This document shows, one piece after another, positions 16,849 through 25,253 of a stretch of 38,468 nt of DNA. Numbering within the stretch: the first letter of the stretch is position 1; each line of letters starts with the position of its first letter. This DNA is from Microbacterium sp. (GTDB lineage Bacteria; Actinomycetota; Actinomycetes; Actinomycetales; Microbacteriaceae): contig NZ_WOYQ01000037.1 of assembly GCF_011620665.1 (NCBI RefSeq), positions 1-38,468 on the forward strand, in the 5' to 3' direction. Both the position numbers and the translations under genes were made by a program. A model generated the notes under the pieces. That model ran no database searches. It saw nothing but the letters and a program-made list of their open reading frames with translations, and was not told the origin of the DNA.

Positions 16849-17459
16849 TGAGCACCAACACTGACGCGGCGGCCGCCCCTTCGGCCGGGGGTGCACTCGT
16901 GGCAACCCAGCCCCGCCTGAAGCAGAAATACCAGGCCGAGATCAAGAAGGCTCTGCAGGAGGAGTTCGGCTACACGAACGTCATGCAGATCCCCGGGATC
17001 GTCAAGGTCATCGTCAACACCGGCGTCGGTGAGGCGGCTCGCGACTCCAAGGTGATCGATGGTGCGGTCGAGGATCTGACCAAGATCACCGGCCAGAAGC
17101 CGATCGTGACGAAGGCTCGCAAGTCGATCGCGCAGTTCAAGCTGCGTGAGGGCCAGCCCATCGGCGCGCACGTCACCCTCCGCGGCGACCGCGCCTGGGA
17201 GTTCCTCGACCGTTTGGTCAACCTGTCGCTGCCCCGAATCCGTGACTTCCGCGGCCTGTCCCCGAAGCAATTCGACGGCAACGGCAACTACACGTTCGGT
17301 CTTCAGGAGCAGTCGGTCTTCCACGAGATCAACCAGGACAAGATCGACCGTGTCCGAGGTTTCGACATCACGGTCGTCACGACGGCGAAGACGGATGACG
17401 AAGGTCGTGCGCTGCTGCGTCACATCGGCTTTCCGTTCAAGACGGATGACTCCCAGTAA
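16848..17459 (+). CDS. rplE: Large ribosomal subunit protein uL5
   Basis: This 203-residue L5 binds 5S rRNA. The core begins near residue 22 ([20 protein letters not shown]), with a signature around [20 protein letters not shown]. About 20 Ala/Gly/Thr-rich residues precede it. It is followed by 66 bp and then rpsH. The rpsN gene commonly found at this place is absent. Confidence 0.97.
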   Translation: MSTNTDAAAAPSAGGALVATQPRLKQKYQAEIKKALQEEFGYTNVMQIPGIVKVIVNTGVGEAARDSKVIDGAVEDLTKITGQKPIVTKARKSIAQFKLREGQPIGAHVTLRGDRAWEFLDRLVNLSLPRIRDFRGLSPKQFDGNGNYTFGLQEQSVFHEINQDKIDRVRGFDITVVTTAKTDDEGRALLRHIGFPFKTDDSQ

Positions 17460-17525
17460 GACCCCCATTGAAGGTCGGCTGGCGTGTAACGGCATCCGAA
17501 ACCGCATGAACAAAGGAAACAACAA
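17460..17525 (+). other. rplE-rpsH spacer, without rpsN
   Basis: In many bacteria the small zinc or non-zinc S14 gene lies here. These 66 bases cannot encode S14 (at least 61 codons), and no CxxC-containing remnant is visible in any frame. AAAGGA near the end is the rpsH ribosome-binding site. Confidence 0.75.
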
Positions 17526-17924
17526 ATGACAATGACAGACCCGGTCGCAGATCTGCTGACCCGTCTGCGCAATGCGAATTCGGCGCATCACGACTCCGTG
17601 TCGCTGCCGAGCTCCAAGCTCAAGACCCACATCGCGGCGATCCTCCAGCAGGAGGGCTACATCGCCTCCTGGGAGGTCTCGGACGCACGGGTCGGCCAGA
17701 CGCTGACCCTCACGCTGAAGTACGGTCCGAACCGCGAGCGGTCGATTGCGGGCATCAAGCGCGTTTCGAAGCCCGGCCTCCGCGTCTACGCGAAGTCCAC
17801 CGAACTGCCCACGGTCCTCGGCGGTCTGGGTGTCGCGATCCTGTCCACCTCCTCTGGCCTCCTCACGGACCGCCAGGCCGAGCAGAAGGGCGTCGGCGGG
17901 GAAGTCCTCGCCTACGTGTGGTGA
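17526..17924 (+). CDS. rpsH: Small ribosomal subunit protein uS8
   Basis: This 132-residue S8 starts [20 protein letters not shown]. It has the C-terminal motif [20 protein letters not shown] ending in LAYVW. It is a central 16S rRNA binder and in enterobacteria the spc-operon repressor. The start ATG follows AAAGGAAACAACAA. An internal ATG two codons later is possible. Confidence 0.97.
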   Translation: MTMTDPVADLLTRLRNANSAHHDSVSLPSSKLKTHIAAILQQEGYIASWEVSDARVGQTLTLTLKYGPNRERSIAGIKRVSKPGLRVYAKSTELPTVLGGLGVAILSTSSGLLTDRQAEQKGVGGEVLAYVW

Positions 17925-17930
17925 TCTGAC

Positions 17931-18467
17931 ATGTCGCGTATTGGACGTCTTCCGATCGACATCCCCGCTGAGGTGACCATCTCGGTCAACGGGCAGGAAG
18001 TCGCGGTCAAGGGCCCGAAGGGCGAGCTCGCGCTCACCGTCGCACGCCCCATCGAGGTCAAGATCGAAGAGGGTCAGGTGCTCGTCAGCCGTCCCGATGA
18101 CGAGCGCGAGTCGCGTTCGCTGCATGGCCTGACCCGCACCCTCATCAGCAACAACATCATCGGGGTGACCCAGGGCTACACCAAGGGCCTCGAGGTCGTC
18201 GGCACCGGTTACCGCGTCGCGCAGAAGGGCGGCTCGGTGGAGTTCGCCCTCGGCTTCTCGCACCCGGTGCTCGTCGAGCCGCCCGCGGGCATCACGTTCA
18301 CGGTCGAGGGCAACAACAAGGTCACCGTGAGCGGCATCGACAAGCAGGCGGTCGGCGAGGCCGCTGCGAACATCCGCAAGATCCGCAAGCCCGAGCCCTA
18401 CAAGGGCAAGGGTGTGCGGTACGCCGGCGAGGTCGTTCGTCGCAAGGCCGGAAAGAGTGGTAAGTGA
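17931..18467 (+). CDS. rplF: Large ribosomal subunit protein uL6
   Basis: This 178-residue L6 has two repeated RNA-binding domains. It starts [20 protein letters not shown] and ends with [20 protein letters not shown]. It lies near the GTPase-associated centre. The gap to rpsH is 6 bp. Confidence 0.98.
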   Translation: MSRIGRLPIDIPAEVTISVNGQEVAVKGPKGELALTVARPIEVKIEEGQVLVSRPDDERESRSLHGLTRTLISNNIIGVTQGYTKGLEVVGTGYRVAQKGGSVEFALGFSHPVLVEPPAGITFTVEGNNKVTVSGIDKQAVGEAAANIRKIRKPEPYKGKGVRYAGEVVRRKAGKSGK

Positions 18468-18469
18468 CC

Positions 18470-18829
18470 ATGGCTGTCAAGACAAAGACTCAGGCGCGTA
18501 CGCGCCGTCACGCCCGCCTTCGCAAGAAGGTCGTCGGCACCGAGCTGCGTCCGCGCCTGGTCGTGACCCGCTCGGCCCGCCACGTCTTCGTCCAGGTGGT
18601 CGACGACGCCAAGGGTCACACCCTGGCATCGGCATCCACCCTCGAAGCGGACCTGCGGGCGTTCGACGGTGACAAGACCGCCAAGGCGCGCAAGGTCGGC
18701 GAGCTCGTCGCCGAGCGCGCGAAGGCCGCAGGCATCGAGGACGTCGTGTTCGACCGCGGCGGCAACCGCTACGCGGGCCGTGTCGCGGCGATCGCCGATG
18801 GCGCCCGCGAGGGAGGTCTGAACCTGTGA
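18470..18829 (+). CDS. rplR: Large ribosomal subunit protein uL18
   Basis: This 119-residue L18 binds 5S rRNA with L5. The N-terminus is the usual basic arm ([20 protein letters not shown]). I chose ATG at 18470. GTG at 18464 overlapping the rplF stop would add two residues. It overlaps rpsE by 4 bp (GTGA). Confidence 0.96.
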   Translation: MAVKTKTQARTRRHARLRKKVVGTELRPRLVVTRSARHVFVQVVDDAKGHTLASASTLEADLRAFDGDKTAKARKVGELVAERAKAAGIEDVVFDRGGNRYAGRVAAIADGAREGGLNL

Positions 18830-19509
18830 GCGATGCAACTGTGAATGTGGAGAACACCGAAGTGACCGAGCCGACTGCTGTCGTCGAGGAGGCGCCCGTG
18901 GAGCGCGAGCGCGAGCCGCGCCGCGGTGGCCGCGAGCGCAGTCAGACGCGTGACCGCGGTGGACGCGATGCCGAGAAGAGCCAGTTCCTCGAGCGCGTCG
19001 TGACCATCAACCGGGTGTCGAAGGTCGTCAAGGGCGGTCGTCGGTTCAGCTTCACGGCGCTGGTCGTGGTGGGTGACGGCAACGGACTCGTCGGTGTGGG
19101 CTACGGCAAGGCCCGCGAGGTGCCCCTGGCCATCTCGAAGGGTGTCGAAGAGGCCAAGCGCAACTTCTTCCGTGTGCCGCGCTCCGGCTCCACCATCCCG
19201 CACCCCGTGCAGGGTGAGGCCGCCGCGGGCGTCGTACTTCTGCGTCCGGCAGCCGCCGGTACCGGTGTCATCGCCGGGGGTCCGGTGCGTGCCGTGCTCG
19301 AGTGCGCCGGCATCCACGATGTGCTCTCGAAGTCGCTCGGCTCGTCGAACACGATCAACATCGTGCACGCGACCGTCACCGCGCTCAAGCAGCTCGAGGA
19401 GCCGCGTGCCGTCGCCGCTCGTCGTGGTCTCGACTTCGACCAGGTGGCTCCGGCTCGTCTGATCCGTGCCGAGGCTGACGCCGCGGCCGCTGCAAAGGCA
19501 GGTGTCTGA
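18826..19509 (+). CDS. rpsE: Small ribosomal subunit protein uS5, with N-terminal extension
   Basis: The S5 core begins near residue 47 ([20 protein letters not shown]) and carries the dsRNA-binding fold and the [12 protein letters not shown] signature. It is preceded by an acidic then Arg-rich extension (ERERE, then [16 protein letters not shown]), bringing the length to 227 residues. S5 governs decoding accuracy and mRNA entry. The start is GTG in a GTGA overlap with rplR. Confidence 0.97.
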   Translation: MSDATVNVENTEVTEPTAVVEEAPVEREREPRRGGRERSQTRDRGGRDAEKSQFLERVVTINRVSKVVKGGRRFSFTALVVVGDGNGLVGVGYGKAREVPLAISKGVEEAKRNFFRVPRSGSTIPHPVQGEAAAGVVLLRPAAAGTGVIAGGPVRAVLECAGIHDVLSKSLGSSNTINIVHATVTALKQLEEPRAVAARRGLDFDQVAPARLIRAEADAAAAAKAGV

Positions 19510-19694
19510 TGGCCGCGCGTCTGAAAGTGACCCAGGTAAAGTCCAAGGTGAGCGAGAAGCAGAACCAGCGCGACACGCTGCGTTCTCTCGGTCTGAAGCG
19601 GATCAACGACTCCGTCGTTCGTCCCGATGACGCGCAGACGCGCGGTTACATCCAGACCGTCGCGCACCTCGTCAAAGTTGAGGAGATCGACTGA
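19509..19694 (+). CDS. rpmD: Large ribosomal subunit protein uL30
   Basis: This 61-residue L30 of bacterial short type contains [20 protein letters not shown] and ends [14 protein letters not shown] junctions join it to rpsE and rplO. Confidence 0.97.
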   Translation: MAARLKVTQVKSKVSEKQNQRDTLRSLGLKRINDSVVRPDDAQTRGYIQTVAHLVKVEEID

Positions 19695-20293
19695 TGGCTG
19701 AGAAGGCCGCGAAGGCGACCGAAGAGGTCGCCGTGAAGAACGCCCCCGCCCAGAAGCCGGCCGCCAAGAAGGCGCCGGCCACGAAGGCAGCGGATGCGAA
19801 GGAAGTGGTTGCGCCCAAGAAGGCATCGACGAAGAGCCACGCCGTGGCGACGCGTCCCGGCGTGCTGAAGGTGCACCACCTGCGTCCCGTCCCCGGGTCC
19901 AACAAGGCCAAGACCCGCGTTGGCCGCGGTGAGGGCTCGAAGGGCAAGACGGCCGGCCGTGGCACCAAGGGTCAGAAGGCCCGGTACCAGGTCAAGGCCG
20001 GCTTCGAGGGTGGGCAGATGCCGCTCCACATGCGCACGCCGAAGCTGCGCGGCTTCAAGAACCCGTTCCGCGTCGAGTACCAGGTGGTCAACCTCGAAAA
20101 GCTCGCGGAGCTGTACCCGACCGGCGGCGACGTCACCATCACGGACCTCGTCGCGAAGGGCGCCGTGCGCAAGAACGAGAAGGTCAAGGTGCTCGGCACC
20201 GGCGACATTTCGGTCAAGCTCACCGTGTCGGTCGACAAGGTCTCGGGCTCGGCCGAGCAGAAGATCGTCGCCGCGGGCGGTTCGATCAAGTAA
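19694..20293 (+). CDS. rplO: Large ribosomal subunit protein uL15, with N-terminal extension
   Basis: The L15 core begins near residue 57 ([20 protein letters not shown]) with the RGxKGQKAR...GFEGGQMPL motif. About 55 residues rich in Lys, Ala and Pro precede it, giving 199 residues instead of about 145-150. The extension resembles histone-H1-like Lys/Ala tails. The ATG at 19694 shares a base with the rpmD stop, so the extension is translated if coupling holds. Confidence 0.96.
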   Translation: MAEKAAKATEEVAVKNAPAQKPAAKKAPATKAADAKEVVAPKKASTKSHAVATRPGVLKVHHLRPVPGSNKAKTRVGRGEGSKGKTAGRGTKGQKARYQVKAGFEGGQMPLHMRTPKLRGFKNPFRVEYQVVNLEKLAELYPTGGDVTITDLVAKGAVRKNEKVKVLGTGDISVKLTVSVDKVSGSAEQKIVAAGGSIK

Positions 20294-20300
20294 TCCACGG

Positions 20301-20350
20301 CAGGGGCCGGCCCGAATCTCGATTCGCTCGAGAACCGGTGCCGGTCCCTG
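20301..20350 (+). promoter_or_regulatory. Long hairpin between rplO and secY
   Basis: CAGGGGCCGG (20301-20310) pairs with CCGGTCCCTG (20341-20350), ten pairs including one G-U. Inside, CGAAT (20313-20317) pairs with ATTCG (20322-20326) around CTCG. The 134-bp gap before secY is long for this operon. The element may attenuate transcription or set a separate secY mRNA end. No T-tract follows. Confidence 0.5.
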
Positions 20351-20427
20351 TTGCCGTACGCTGGGAAACCGGTGCTCCCGAGGCACCCGCCACCACCGCG
20401 GGCGGAAATCCCACTGGAGGAAATTTC

Positions 20428-21756
20428 TTGTTCAGCGCAATCGCGCGGGTCTTCCGCACACCGGACCTCCGGCGGAAGATCGGCTTCACTCTGGGCGTCA
20501 TTGCCATCTATCGCTTCGGTGCGCACGTGCCCGCGCCGTTCGTGAGTTTTCCGAACGTTCAGGTGTGTCTCGAACAGACGGGGTCCGCCAGTGAGGGCCT
20601 GCTCTCGCTCGTGAATCTCTTCTCCGGTGGCGCGCTGCTGCAGCTGTCGATCTTCGCGCTCGGGGTCATGCCCTACATCACGGCCACCATCATCGTCCAG
20701 CTGCTCCGTGTCGTGATCCCTCATTTCGAGACTCTGTACAAGGAAGGCCAGGCGGGCCAGGCCAAGCTCACGCAGTACACGCGCTACCTGACCATCGCGC
20801 TCGCGCTTCTGCAGTCCACGACGCTCGTGACCGTTGCCCGCTCCGGCCAGCTCTTCGGCGCGACCAGCATCGCCGAGTGCAACGCGCTGCTGACCAACAC
20901 GGCCTGGTGGGCGCAGCTGCTGATGATCATCACGCTGACGGCTGGCACCGGCCTCATCATGTGGTTCGCCGAGCTCGTCACCGAGCGGGGCGTCGGCAAC
21001 GGCATGTCGATCCTCATCTTCACCTCGATCGCCGCGACCTTCCCGGCCGCCATGTGGTCGATCCAGGTGGCACGCGGCTTCGAGGTCTTCCTTCTCGTGA
21101 TCGCCGTCAGCATCGTCGTGGTGACTCTCGTCGTCTTCGTCGAGCAGTCCCAGCGCCGCATCCCTGTCCAGTACGCAAAGCGCATGGTCGGTCGCCGCAC
21201 GCTCGGCGGCACCAACACCTACATCCCGATCAAGGTCAACATGGCCGGCGTCGTGCCCGTCATCTTCGCGTCGTCGCTGCTGTACATCCCGGCGCTGGTC
21301 GCCCAGTTCAACCAGACTCCGGACGCCGACGGCAACATCCCCGGGTGGGTCACGTGGATCCAGTCCTATCTGACCACGGGCGATCACCCGTTCTACATGA
21401 TCCTGTATTTCCTGCTCATCGTCGGGTTCACATACTTCTACGTTGCGATCACGTTCAACCCGGTCGAGGTCGCCGACAACATGAAGAAGTACGGCGGCTT
21501 CATCCCCGGCATCCGTGCCGGTCGTCCCACCGCCGAGTATCTTGACTATGTACTCACCCGCATCACGCTGCCGGGCTCCATCTATCTGGGCTTGATCGCG
21601 CTGCTCCCGCTGATCGCGCTGGTGACGGTCGGCGCCAACCAGAACTTCCCGTTCGGTGGCGCGTCGATCCTCATCATCGTCGGGGTGGGGCTCGAAACGG
21701 TCAAGCAGATCGACGCGCAGCTGCAGCAGCGCCACTATGAAGGGCTATTGCGATGA
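20428..21756 (+). CDS. secY: Protein translocase subunit SecY
   Basis: This 442-residue SecY has ten membrane spans and the plug and lateral-gate regions (for example FSGGALLQLSIFALGVMPYI and EVADNMKKYGGFIPGIRAGR). The start is TTG at 20428: GGAGG lies seven bases upstream, and the following text FSAIARVFRTPDLRRKIGFT is the normal SecY N-terminus. Longer in-frame starts only add residues from the intergenic hairpin region. It overlaps adk by 4 bp (ATGA). Confidence 0.97.
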   Translation: MFSAIARVFRTPDLRRKIGFTLGVIAIYRFGAHVPAPFVSFPNVQVCLEQTGSASEGLLSLVNLFSGGALLQLSIFALGVMPYITATIIVQLLRVVIPHFETLYKEGQAGQAKLTQYTRYLTIALALLQSTTLVTVARSGQLFGATSIAECNALLTNTAWWAQLLMIITLTAGTGLIMWFAELVTERGVGNGMSILIFTSIAATFPAAMWSIQVARGFEVFLLVIAVSIVVVTLVVFVEQSQRRIPVQYAKRMVGRRTLGGTNTYIPIKVNMAGVVPVIFASSLLYIPALVAQFNQTPDADGNIPGWVTWIQSYLTTGDHPFYMILYFLLIVGFTYFYVAITFNPVEVADNMKKYGGFIPGIRAGRPTAEYLDYVLTRITLPGSIYLGLIALLPLIALVTVGANQNFPFGGASILIIVGVGLETVKQIDAQLQQRHYEGLLR

Positions 21757-22349
21757 CCTCTCGACAGGCCGCACGTTTGCTGATTATCGGGCCGCAGGGC
21801 TCGGGCAAGGGCACCCAAGGGGTGCGGATCGCCGAGTTGCTGAAGATTCCGGCGGTGTCCACCGGCGATGTCTTCCGCGCGAATGTGAAGGACGGCACCG
21901 AGCTCGGACTCCAGGTGCAGGCGATCATCGAGGCCGGCGACCTCGTTCCGGACGAGCTGACTTCGGCGATCGTGCGCGATCGCCTGGCGCAGGCGGATGC
22001 CGCATCCGGCTTCCTGCTCGACGGGTATCCGCGCAACCTCGGCCAGGTCGGCGATCTGGATGGGTTCCTCGAGGGTCGCGGTGAGCAGCTCACGGCCGTC
22101 ATCGAGCTCTCCGTCCCCCGGGACGAGTCGATCCGGCGCCTGTCGCTGCGCGCGGCCGAGCAGGGGCGCAGTGACGACAACGCGGAGTCGATCGCCAAGC
22201 GTCTCGCGATCTACGAATCCGAGACGGCGCCGATCCTCGACGTCTACCGCTCGCGGGGAATCGTCGACTCGGTCGACGGCGTCGGCTCGCTTGACGAGGT
22301 GTTCGAACGCGTCGTCTCGGCTCTCGCAGCGCGCGGCATCACGGCGTGA
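21753..22349 (+). CDS. adk: Adenylate kinase, short form
   Basis: This 198-residue adenylate kinase interconverts ATP, ADP and AMP. It has the P-loop GPQGSGKGTQ at residues 13-22, the AMP-site STGDVFRA and the FLLDGYPRN motif. The lid is the short version with no zinc-binding cysteines, as in other actinobacteria. It follows secY and precedes map by TGATG, the standard spc-end order. Confidence 0.97.
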   Translation: MTSRQAARLLIIGPQGSGKGTQGVRIAELLKIPAVSTGDVFRANVKDGTELGLQVQAIIEAGDLVPDELTSAIVRDRLAQADAASGFLLDGYPRNLGQVGDLDGFLEGRGEQLTAVIELSVPRDESIRRLSLRAAEQGRSDDNAESIAKRLAIYESETAPILDVYRSRGIVDSVDGVGSLDEVFERVVSALAARGITA

Positions 22350-23176
22350 TGGGGCTGCGCCGCTCGCTGTACAAGACTCCCGCACAGCTGCGGACGATGG
22401 TGGAGCCCGGCCTGATCACGGCGGCATCCCTCGACGCGGTGCGCGCACTGGTGGCTCCCGGCGTGACGACCGAAGAGCTGGATGCCGCGGCATCCGCCGT
22501 CATCCGCGGCCGCGGCGCGGAGTCGAACTTCATGCTCGTTCGCGGGTATCGCCACACGACGTGCATCTCGATCAACGACCAGGTCGTCCACGGCATCCCG
22601 GGCTCGCGCGTGCTGGAACCCGGAGACATCGTGTCGATCGACTCGGGCGCGCAGTTCCAGGGCTGGAACGGAGACTCTGCGATCACGGTCGTGGTGCCCG
22701 GTGGGGATCCCGCTGTGGCGACCGCGCGGCAGCGTCTGTCCGATGTGACCGAAGGATCGCTGTGGGCGGGGATTGCCGCGCTCGCCTCGGCGCGCCGCGT
22801 GGGTGAGATCGGCGATGCGGTGCAGAGCTCTATCGAGGCCCAGGGCTCGTACGGCATCCTGCGCGATTACGTGGGGCACGGCATCGGCCGCGCGATGCAC
22901 GAGGGGCCCACGGTGTTCAACTATCGCGTGCCGGACCTCGGCCCCGAGGTCAAGCCCGGGCTGTGCCTCGCGATCGAGCCGATGGTCACCGGCGGGACTG
23001 ATGTCACGTTCGTCGAAGACGACGACTGGACCGTGTCGACGGTCGACGGCAGCGACGGCGCGCACTGGGAGCACAGCGTCGCCGTGCACGAGAGCGGCAT
23101 CTGGGTGCTGACGTCACCCGACGGGGGCGCCAGCGCCCTCGCGCCCTTCGGCGTGACGCCCGTCCCCATCGCGTAG
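22349..23176 (+). CDS. map: Type I methionine aminopeptidase
   Basis: This 275-residue MetAP removes the initiator methionine from nascent proteins. The five metal ligands are visible: D98 (SIDSG), D109 (WNGDSA), H177 (VGHGIG), E210 (AIEPM) and the glutamate of HWEHSVAV. H81 (VHGIP) is the conserved active-site histidine. I chose ATG at 22349, which overlaps the adk stop. GTG at 22346 is the alternative. A palindromic repeat begins 8 bp after the stop. Confidence 0.96.
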   Translation: MGLRRSLYKTPAQLRTMVEPGLITAASLDAVRALVAPGVTTEELDAAASAVIRGRGAESNFMLVRGYRHTTCISINDQVVHGIPGSRVLEPGDIVSIDSGAQFQGWNGDSAITVVVPGGDPAVATARQRLSDVTEGSLWAGIAALASARRVGEIGDAVQSSIEAQGSYGILRDYVGHGIGRAMHEGPTVFNYRVPDLGPEVKPGLCLAIEPMVTGGTDVTFVEDDDWTVSTVDGSDGAHWEHSVAVHESGIWVLTSPDGGASALAPFGVTPVPIA

Positions 23177-23183
23177 TCCGGCG

Positions 23184-23249
23184 CGAGAAACCGCTTCTGC
23201 GGGAGACATCGCCGCAGCGCTGATTTCTCACACGTGATGTGGTTTCTCG
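23184..23249. repeat. 66-bp palindromic repeat, copy A
   Basis: The ends CGAGAAACC and GGTTTCTCG are perfect inverted repeats (10 bp if the flanking G and C are counted). Inside, CTGCGG (23197-23202) pairs with CCGCAG (23212-23217). The stop codon and last few residues (EKPHHV) of the minus-strand nuclease-like gene are encoded within it. It matches copies B and C in layout and length. Lying between convergent genes, it may act as a bidirectional terminator. Confidence 0.7.
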
Positions 23250-24250
23250 CCAGCACCGATCGCGGGCGTCGGCGCCGGCAAGTTGCGGCGGGATTCCGCC
23301 CGTAGCGTCGCGATGAGAGCGCGCTGCTCGGGGCGTTCCACGCGCACACCCGCTTGCTGAAGTGCGCGGGCGACCGGCGTCACTCGGTAGGGGTCACGCG
23401 GTTCCCATCGCGCCACGCGGTGGCCGTGTCGGCGCAGTCGATCCTCGCGGCGCTTCTCGTTCGCCAGGGCGCGGGATGCGGCGGCGGGATCGGCGAGGTC
23501 GTACTTTCCCCAGCCGTCCGCTTCGCCCACTGCGCGTGCCGCGCGGAAGGTGAAGTCGCAGCGATCCAGGGAGCCTTCGTAGCGATACTCCACCTGCGGC
23601 TCGGGCATCTCGAATCCCGCCCACAGGATGAGGGCGTGACTGACCGCCTCGTGGGGCGACTCGATCCGCTCGTCGACGAGAGCCCACACCTCCCTCTGTA
23701 TGGCCGCACCGCGCGCGGATGGTCGTTCGCGCGCGCGTTCCCGCAGCGCGGAGATGCTGAGCCTGCCGCCCTGCGCAGGCGCGACGACGGCATCCGCGGC
23801 GGCCAGCCCGTGCGCGGGGGGCAGCACCCGCGTGAGGTCGACGGCCGTGTCGAGCAGTGAGGTCACCCGGATGCCGCCGACGTCCACGACCTCGCGTGAT
23901 TGCGCCCCGGTGTGCACGCAGACGTCGCCGAATCGGCGGGACGAGGTGCGGCGCGAGTCATAGACGTGCAGATCACGGGGATGCCCGAAGAGCGGGATGC
24001 CGTGCACGACGGCGGCCGACTCGAGACACAGCGTGACGTCAGGCGCGGCGCGCAGCAGCGCATGCACCCGGACGTGGTAGCGGCGCCAGGCCGGCAGCCT
24101 CGCCCATGCGGCGGCATCGACATAGATGCCCGAGCGGACACGATGGTACTCCGGAGCGGGGACGCGGATGCCGAGCGCCCGAGCTTCCCGAGAGGTCATC
24201 AGGGCGAGCGGGGAGGTGATCGCGGCGCGATCGGAGAGAGTCTGCGGCAT
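23228..24250 (-). CDS. AbiEi-like N-terminal domain fused to a DUF559-like PD-(D/E)XK nuclease domain
   Basis: This protein of about 340 residues has two parts. The N-terminal two-thirds (SREARALGIRV, then YHRVRSGIYVD, LCLESAAVVHGIPL, IRVTSLLDTAVDL) resembles AbiEi-type antitoxin-like proteins common in actinobacteria. The C-terminal third (CDFTF, GEADGWGKY, RREDRLRRHGHRVARW) has the D...ExD-x3-K spacing of DUF559/Vsr-like PD-(D/E)XK nucleases. The substrate and role are unknown; defence or DNA repair are guesses. ATG at 24250 follows AGGAG by 12 bases. Longer in-frame extensions run through the palindromic repeat and look non-coding. It lies opposite to all surrounding genes, and its 3' end is inside repeat copy A. 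No AbiEii-type toxin partner is adjacent. Confidence 0.75.
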   Translation of the reverse strand: MPQTLSDRAAITSPLALMTSREARALGIRVPAPEYHRVRSGIYVDAAAWARLPAWRRYHVRVHALLRAAPDVTLCLESAAVVHGIPLFGHPRDLHVYDSRRTSSRRFGDVCVHTGAQSREVVDVGGIRVTSLLDTAVDLTRVLPPAHGLAAADAVVAPAQGGRLSISALRERARERPSARGAAIQREVWALVDERIESPHEAVSHALILWAGFEMPEPQVEYRYEGSLDRCDFTFRAARAVGEADGWGKYDLADPAAASRALANEKRREDRLRRHGHRVARWEPRDPYRVTPVARALQQAGVRVERPEQRALIATLRAESRRNLPAPTPAIGAGEKPHHV

Positions 24251-24351
24251 CCATTCAGGGTGCTCCTGCTCGCACGCGGCCGAAGCGATTCCGCCCGCGA
24301 TTGTGAACAGTCCGCGAGGTGATTCGCCTGGGGAGGAGGCGACGCCGTCGC

Positions 24352-24417
24352 CGAGAAACCGCGTTCCGCTCGAGAAACGTGTGCTCAGCTGATTTCTCGC
24401 GGGTATGTGGTGTCTCG
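24352..24417. repeat. 66-bp palindromic repeat, copy B
   Basis: The outer arms CGAGAAACC and GGTGTCTCG pair with one mismatch. The inner arms CGAGAAAC (24371-24378) and GATTTCTCG (24391-24399) also pair, giving a nested palindrome. CAGC-CTGATTTCTC in the centre is shared with copy A. It lies about 100 bp before the start of the nuclease-like gene, so this gene is bracketed by two copies. Confidence 0.7.
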
Positions 24418-24453
24418 AGGCCGGCGAGTCCGCAGATGGCTCACGGAGAACGC

Positions 24454-24490
24454 ATAGGGGCGGATAGGGGAAGATAGAGGCGATAAACGG
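24454..24490 (+). repeat. Four phased ATAGRGG-like repeats upstream of the DsbA-like gene
   Basis: ATAGGGG at 24454, ATAGGGG at 24464, ATAGAGG at 24474 and ATAAACGG at 24483 are spaced 10, 10 and 9 bp, close to one helical turn. They end about 25 bp before the gene start. Such phasing suits cooperative protein binding on one DNA face or a promoter element. Confidence 0.5.
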
Positions 24491-24515
24491 CAGCGAGAGA
24501 GAAGGCAGCACCAAC

Positions 24516-25202
24516 ATGGCACAGGCAGCAGCGGGCAAGACCAACTGGTTCGCCGTGTGGGTGAGCGTCGCCGTGGTCGCCGTCGTGGCACTCGTGATCG
24601 CCCTCGTCGTGTGGATGAACAACACCGCCAATGACCCGGGCACGCTCCCCAGCGGATCAGGGATCGACCAGTCGACCGGGGCGATCATCGTCGGTGACGG
24701 GGAGCAGTCGCTCGACGTCTACCTCGACTTCATGTGCCCGATCTGCGGTCAGTTCGAGTCGACCTACGGCGACGAGATCCTCGATCTGGTCAACGACGGC
24801 ACGATCACACAGAACATCCACCCGATTGCGATCCTCGACAGGTTCTCGCAGGGAACGGCGTTCTCCACTCGTGCGGCGAACGCGATGTACTGCGTGGCCG
24901 AAGCCGAACCGGATGCCGCGATCCCGTTCATGCGGGCGATGTTCGAACAGCAGCCGGCGGAGAACTCCGCGGGCCTCACCGATGACCAGATCCTCGAGAT
25001 CGCGGCCGGCGTCGGCGTCGACGGCATCGACTCCTGTGTCTCAGAGGGCACCTACACGGACTTCGTGGCGGCGATGACCGACAAGACACCGGTGCAGCCG
25101 GGATCGACGGGGGTCGGCACGCCCACCCTGGCGATCAACGGCGAGGTCATCTCGAACTCGACGATTCCGGCTGCGGGGCAGTTCGCCACGCTCTTCCCGT
25201 AA
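24516..25202 (+). CDS. Membrane-anchored DsbA-family thiol-disulfide oxidoreductase
   Basis: This 228-residue protein has one N-terminal membrane span (about residues 12-34) followed by an extracytoplasmic thioredoxin-like domain. The catalytic CPIC is at residues 74-77 within [13 protein letters not shown], and the cis-proline loop is [11 protein letters not shown]. Further cysteines near 119 and 177 may form a structural disulfide. Such proteins introduce or shuffle disulfides in secreted proteins. It lies between map and infA in the same direction, an arrangement I associate with Microbacteriaceae. Confidence 0.85.
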   Translation: MAQAAAGKTNWFAVWVSVAVVAVVALVIALVVWMNNTANDPGTLPSGSGIDQSTGAIIVGDGEQSLDVYLDFMCPICGQFESTYGDEILDLVNDGTITQNIHPIAILDRFSQGTAFSTRAANAMYCVAEAEPDAAIPFMRAMFEQQPAENSAGLTDDQILEIAAGVGVDGIDSCVSEGTYTDFVAAMTDKTPVQPGSTGVGTPTLAINGEVISNSTIPAAGQFATLFP

Positions 25203-25216
25203 TCGGATGGGGCGGT

Positions 25217-25245
25217 TTGCCGCATCCTCCACTATCACGTACACT
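25217..25245 (+). promoter_or_regulatory. Promoter of infA and the alpha operon
   Basis: TTGCCG (25217-25222) and TACACT (25240-25245) are separated by exactly 17 bp. The predicted start point is near 25252, leaving a leader of about 90 nt before infA. Confidence 0.7.
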
Positions 25246-25253
25246 GGATCTTT

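Noticed and set aside
16818-18263. 481-codon open frame antisense to rplE-rpsH-rplF
   Set aside because: Shadow of three well-recognised ribosomal protein genes.
19972-21735. 587-codon open frame antisense to rplO-secY
   Set aside because: Antisense shadow of secY; composition is Asp/Arg/Glu-rich and not protein-like.
23228-24250. Complete AbiE toxin-antitoxin pair
   Set aside because: No AbiEii nucleotidyltransferase is adjacent; the neighbours are map and the DsbA-like gene.
23184-24417. Insertion sequence with terminal inverted repeats
   Set aside because: The flanking palindromes are each self-complementary repeats, the enclosed gene is not a transposase, and no target-site duplication is visible.
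24251-24688. N-terminal extension of the AbiEi/nuclease-like protein by about 146 residues
   Set aside because: The extension crosses repeat copy B and overlaps the start of the DsbA-like gene; residues there are low-complexity and unlike the family.
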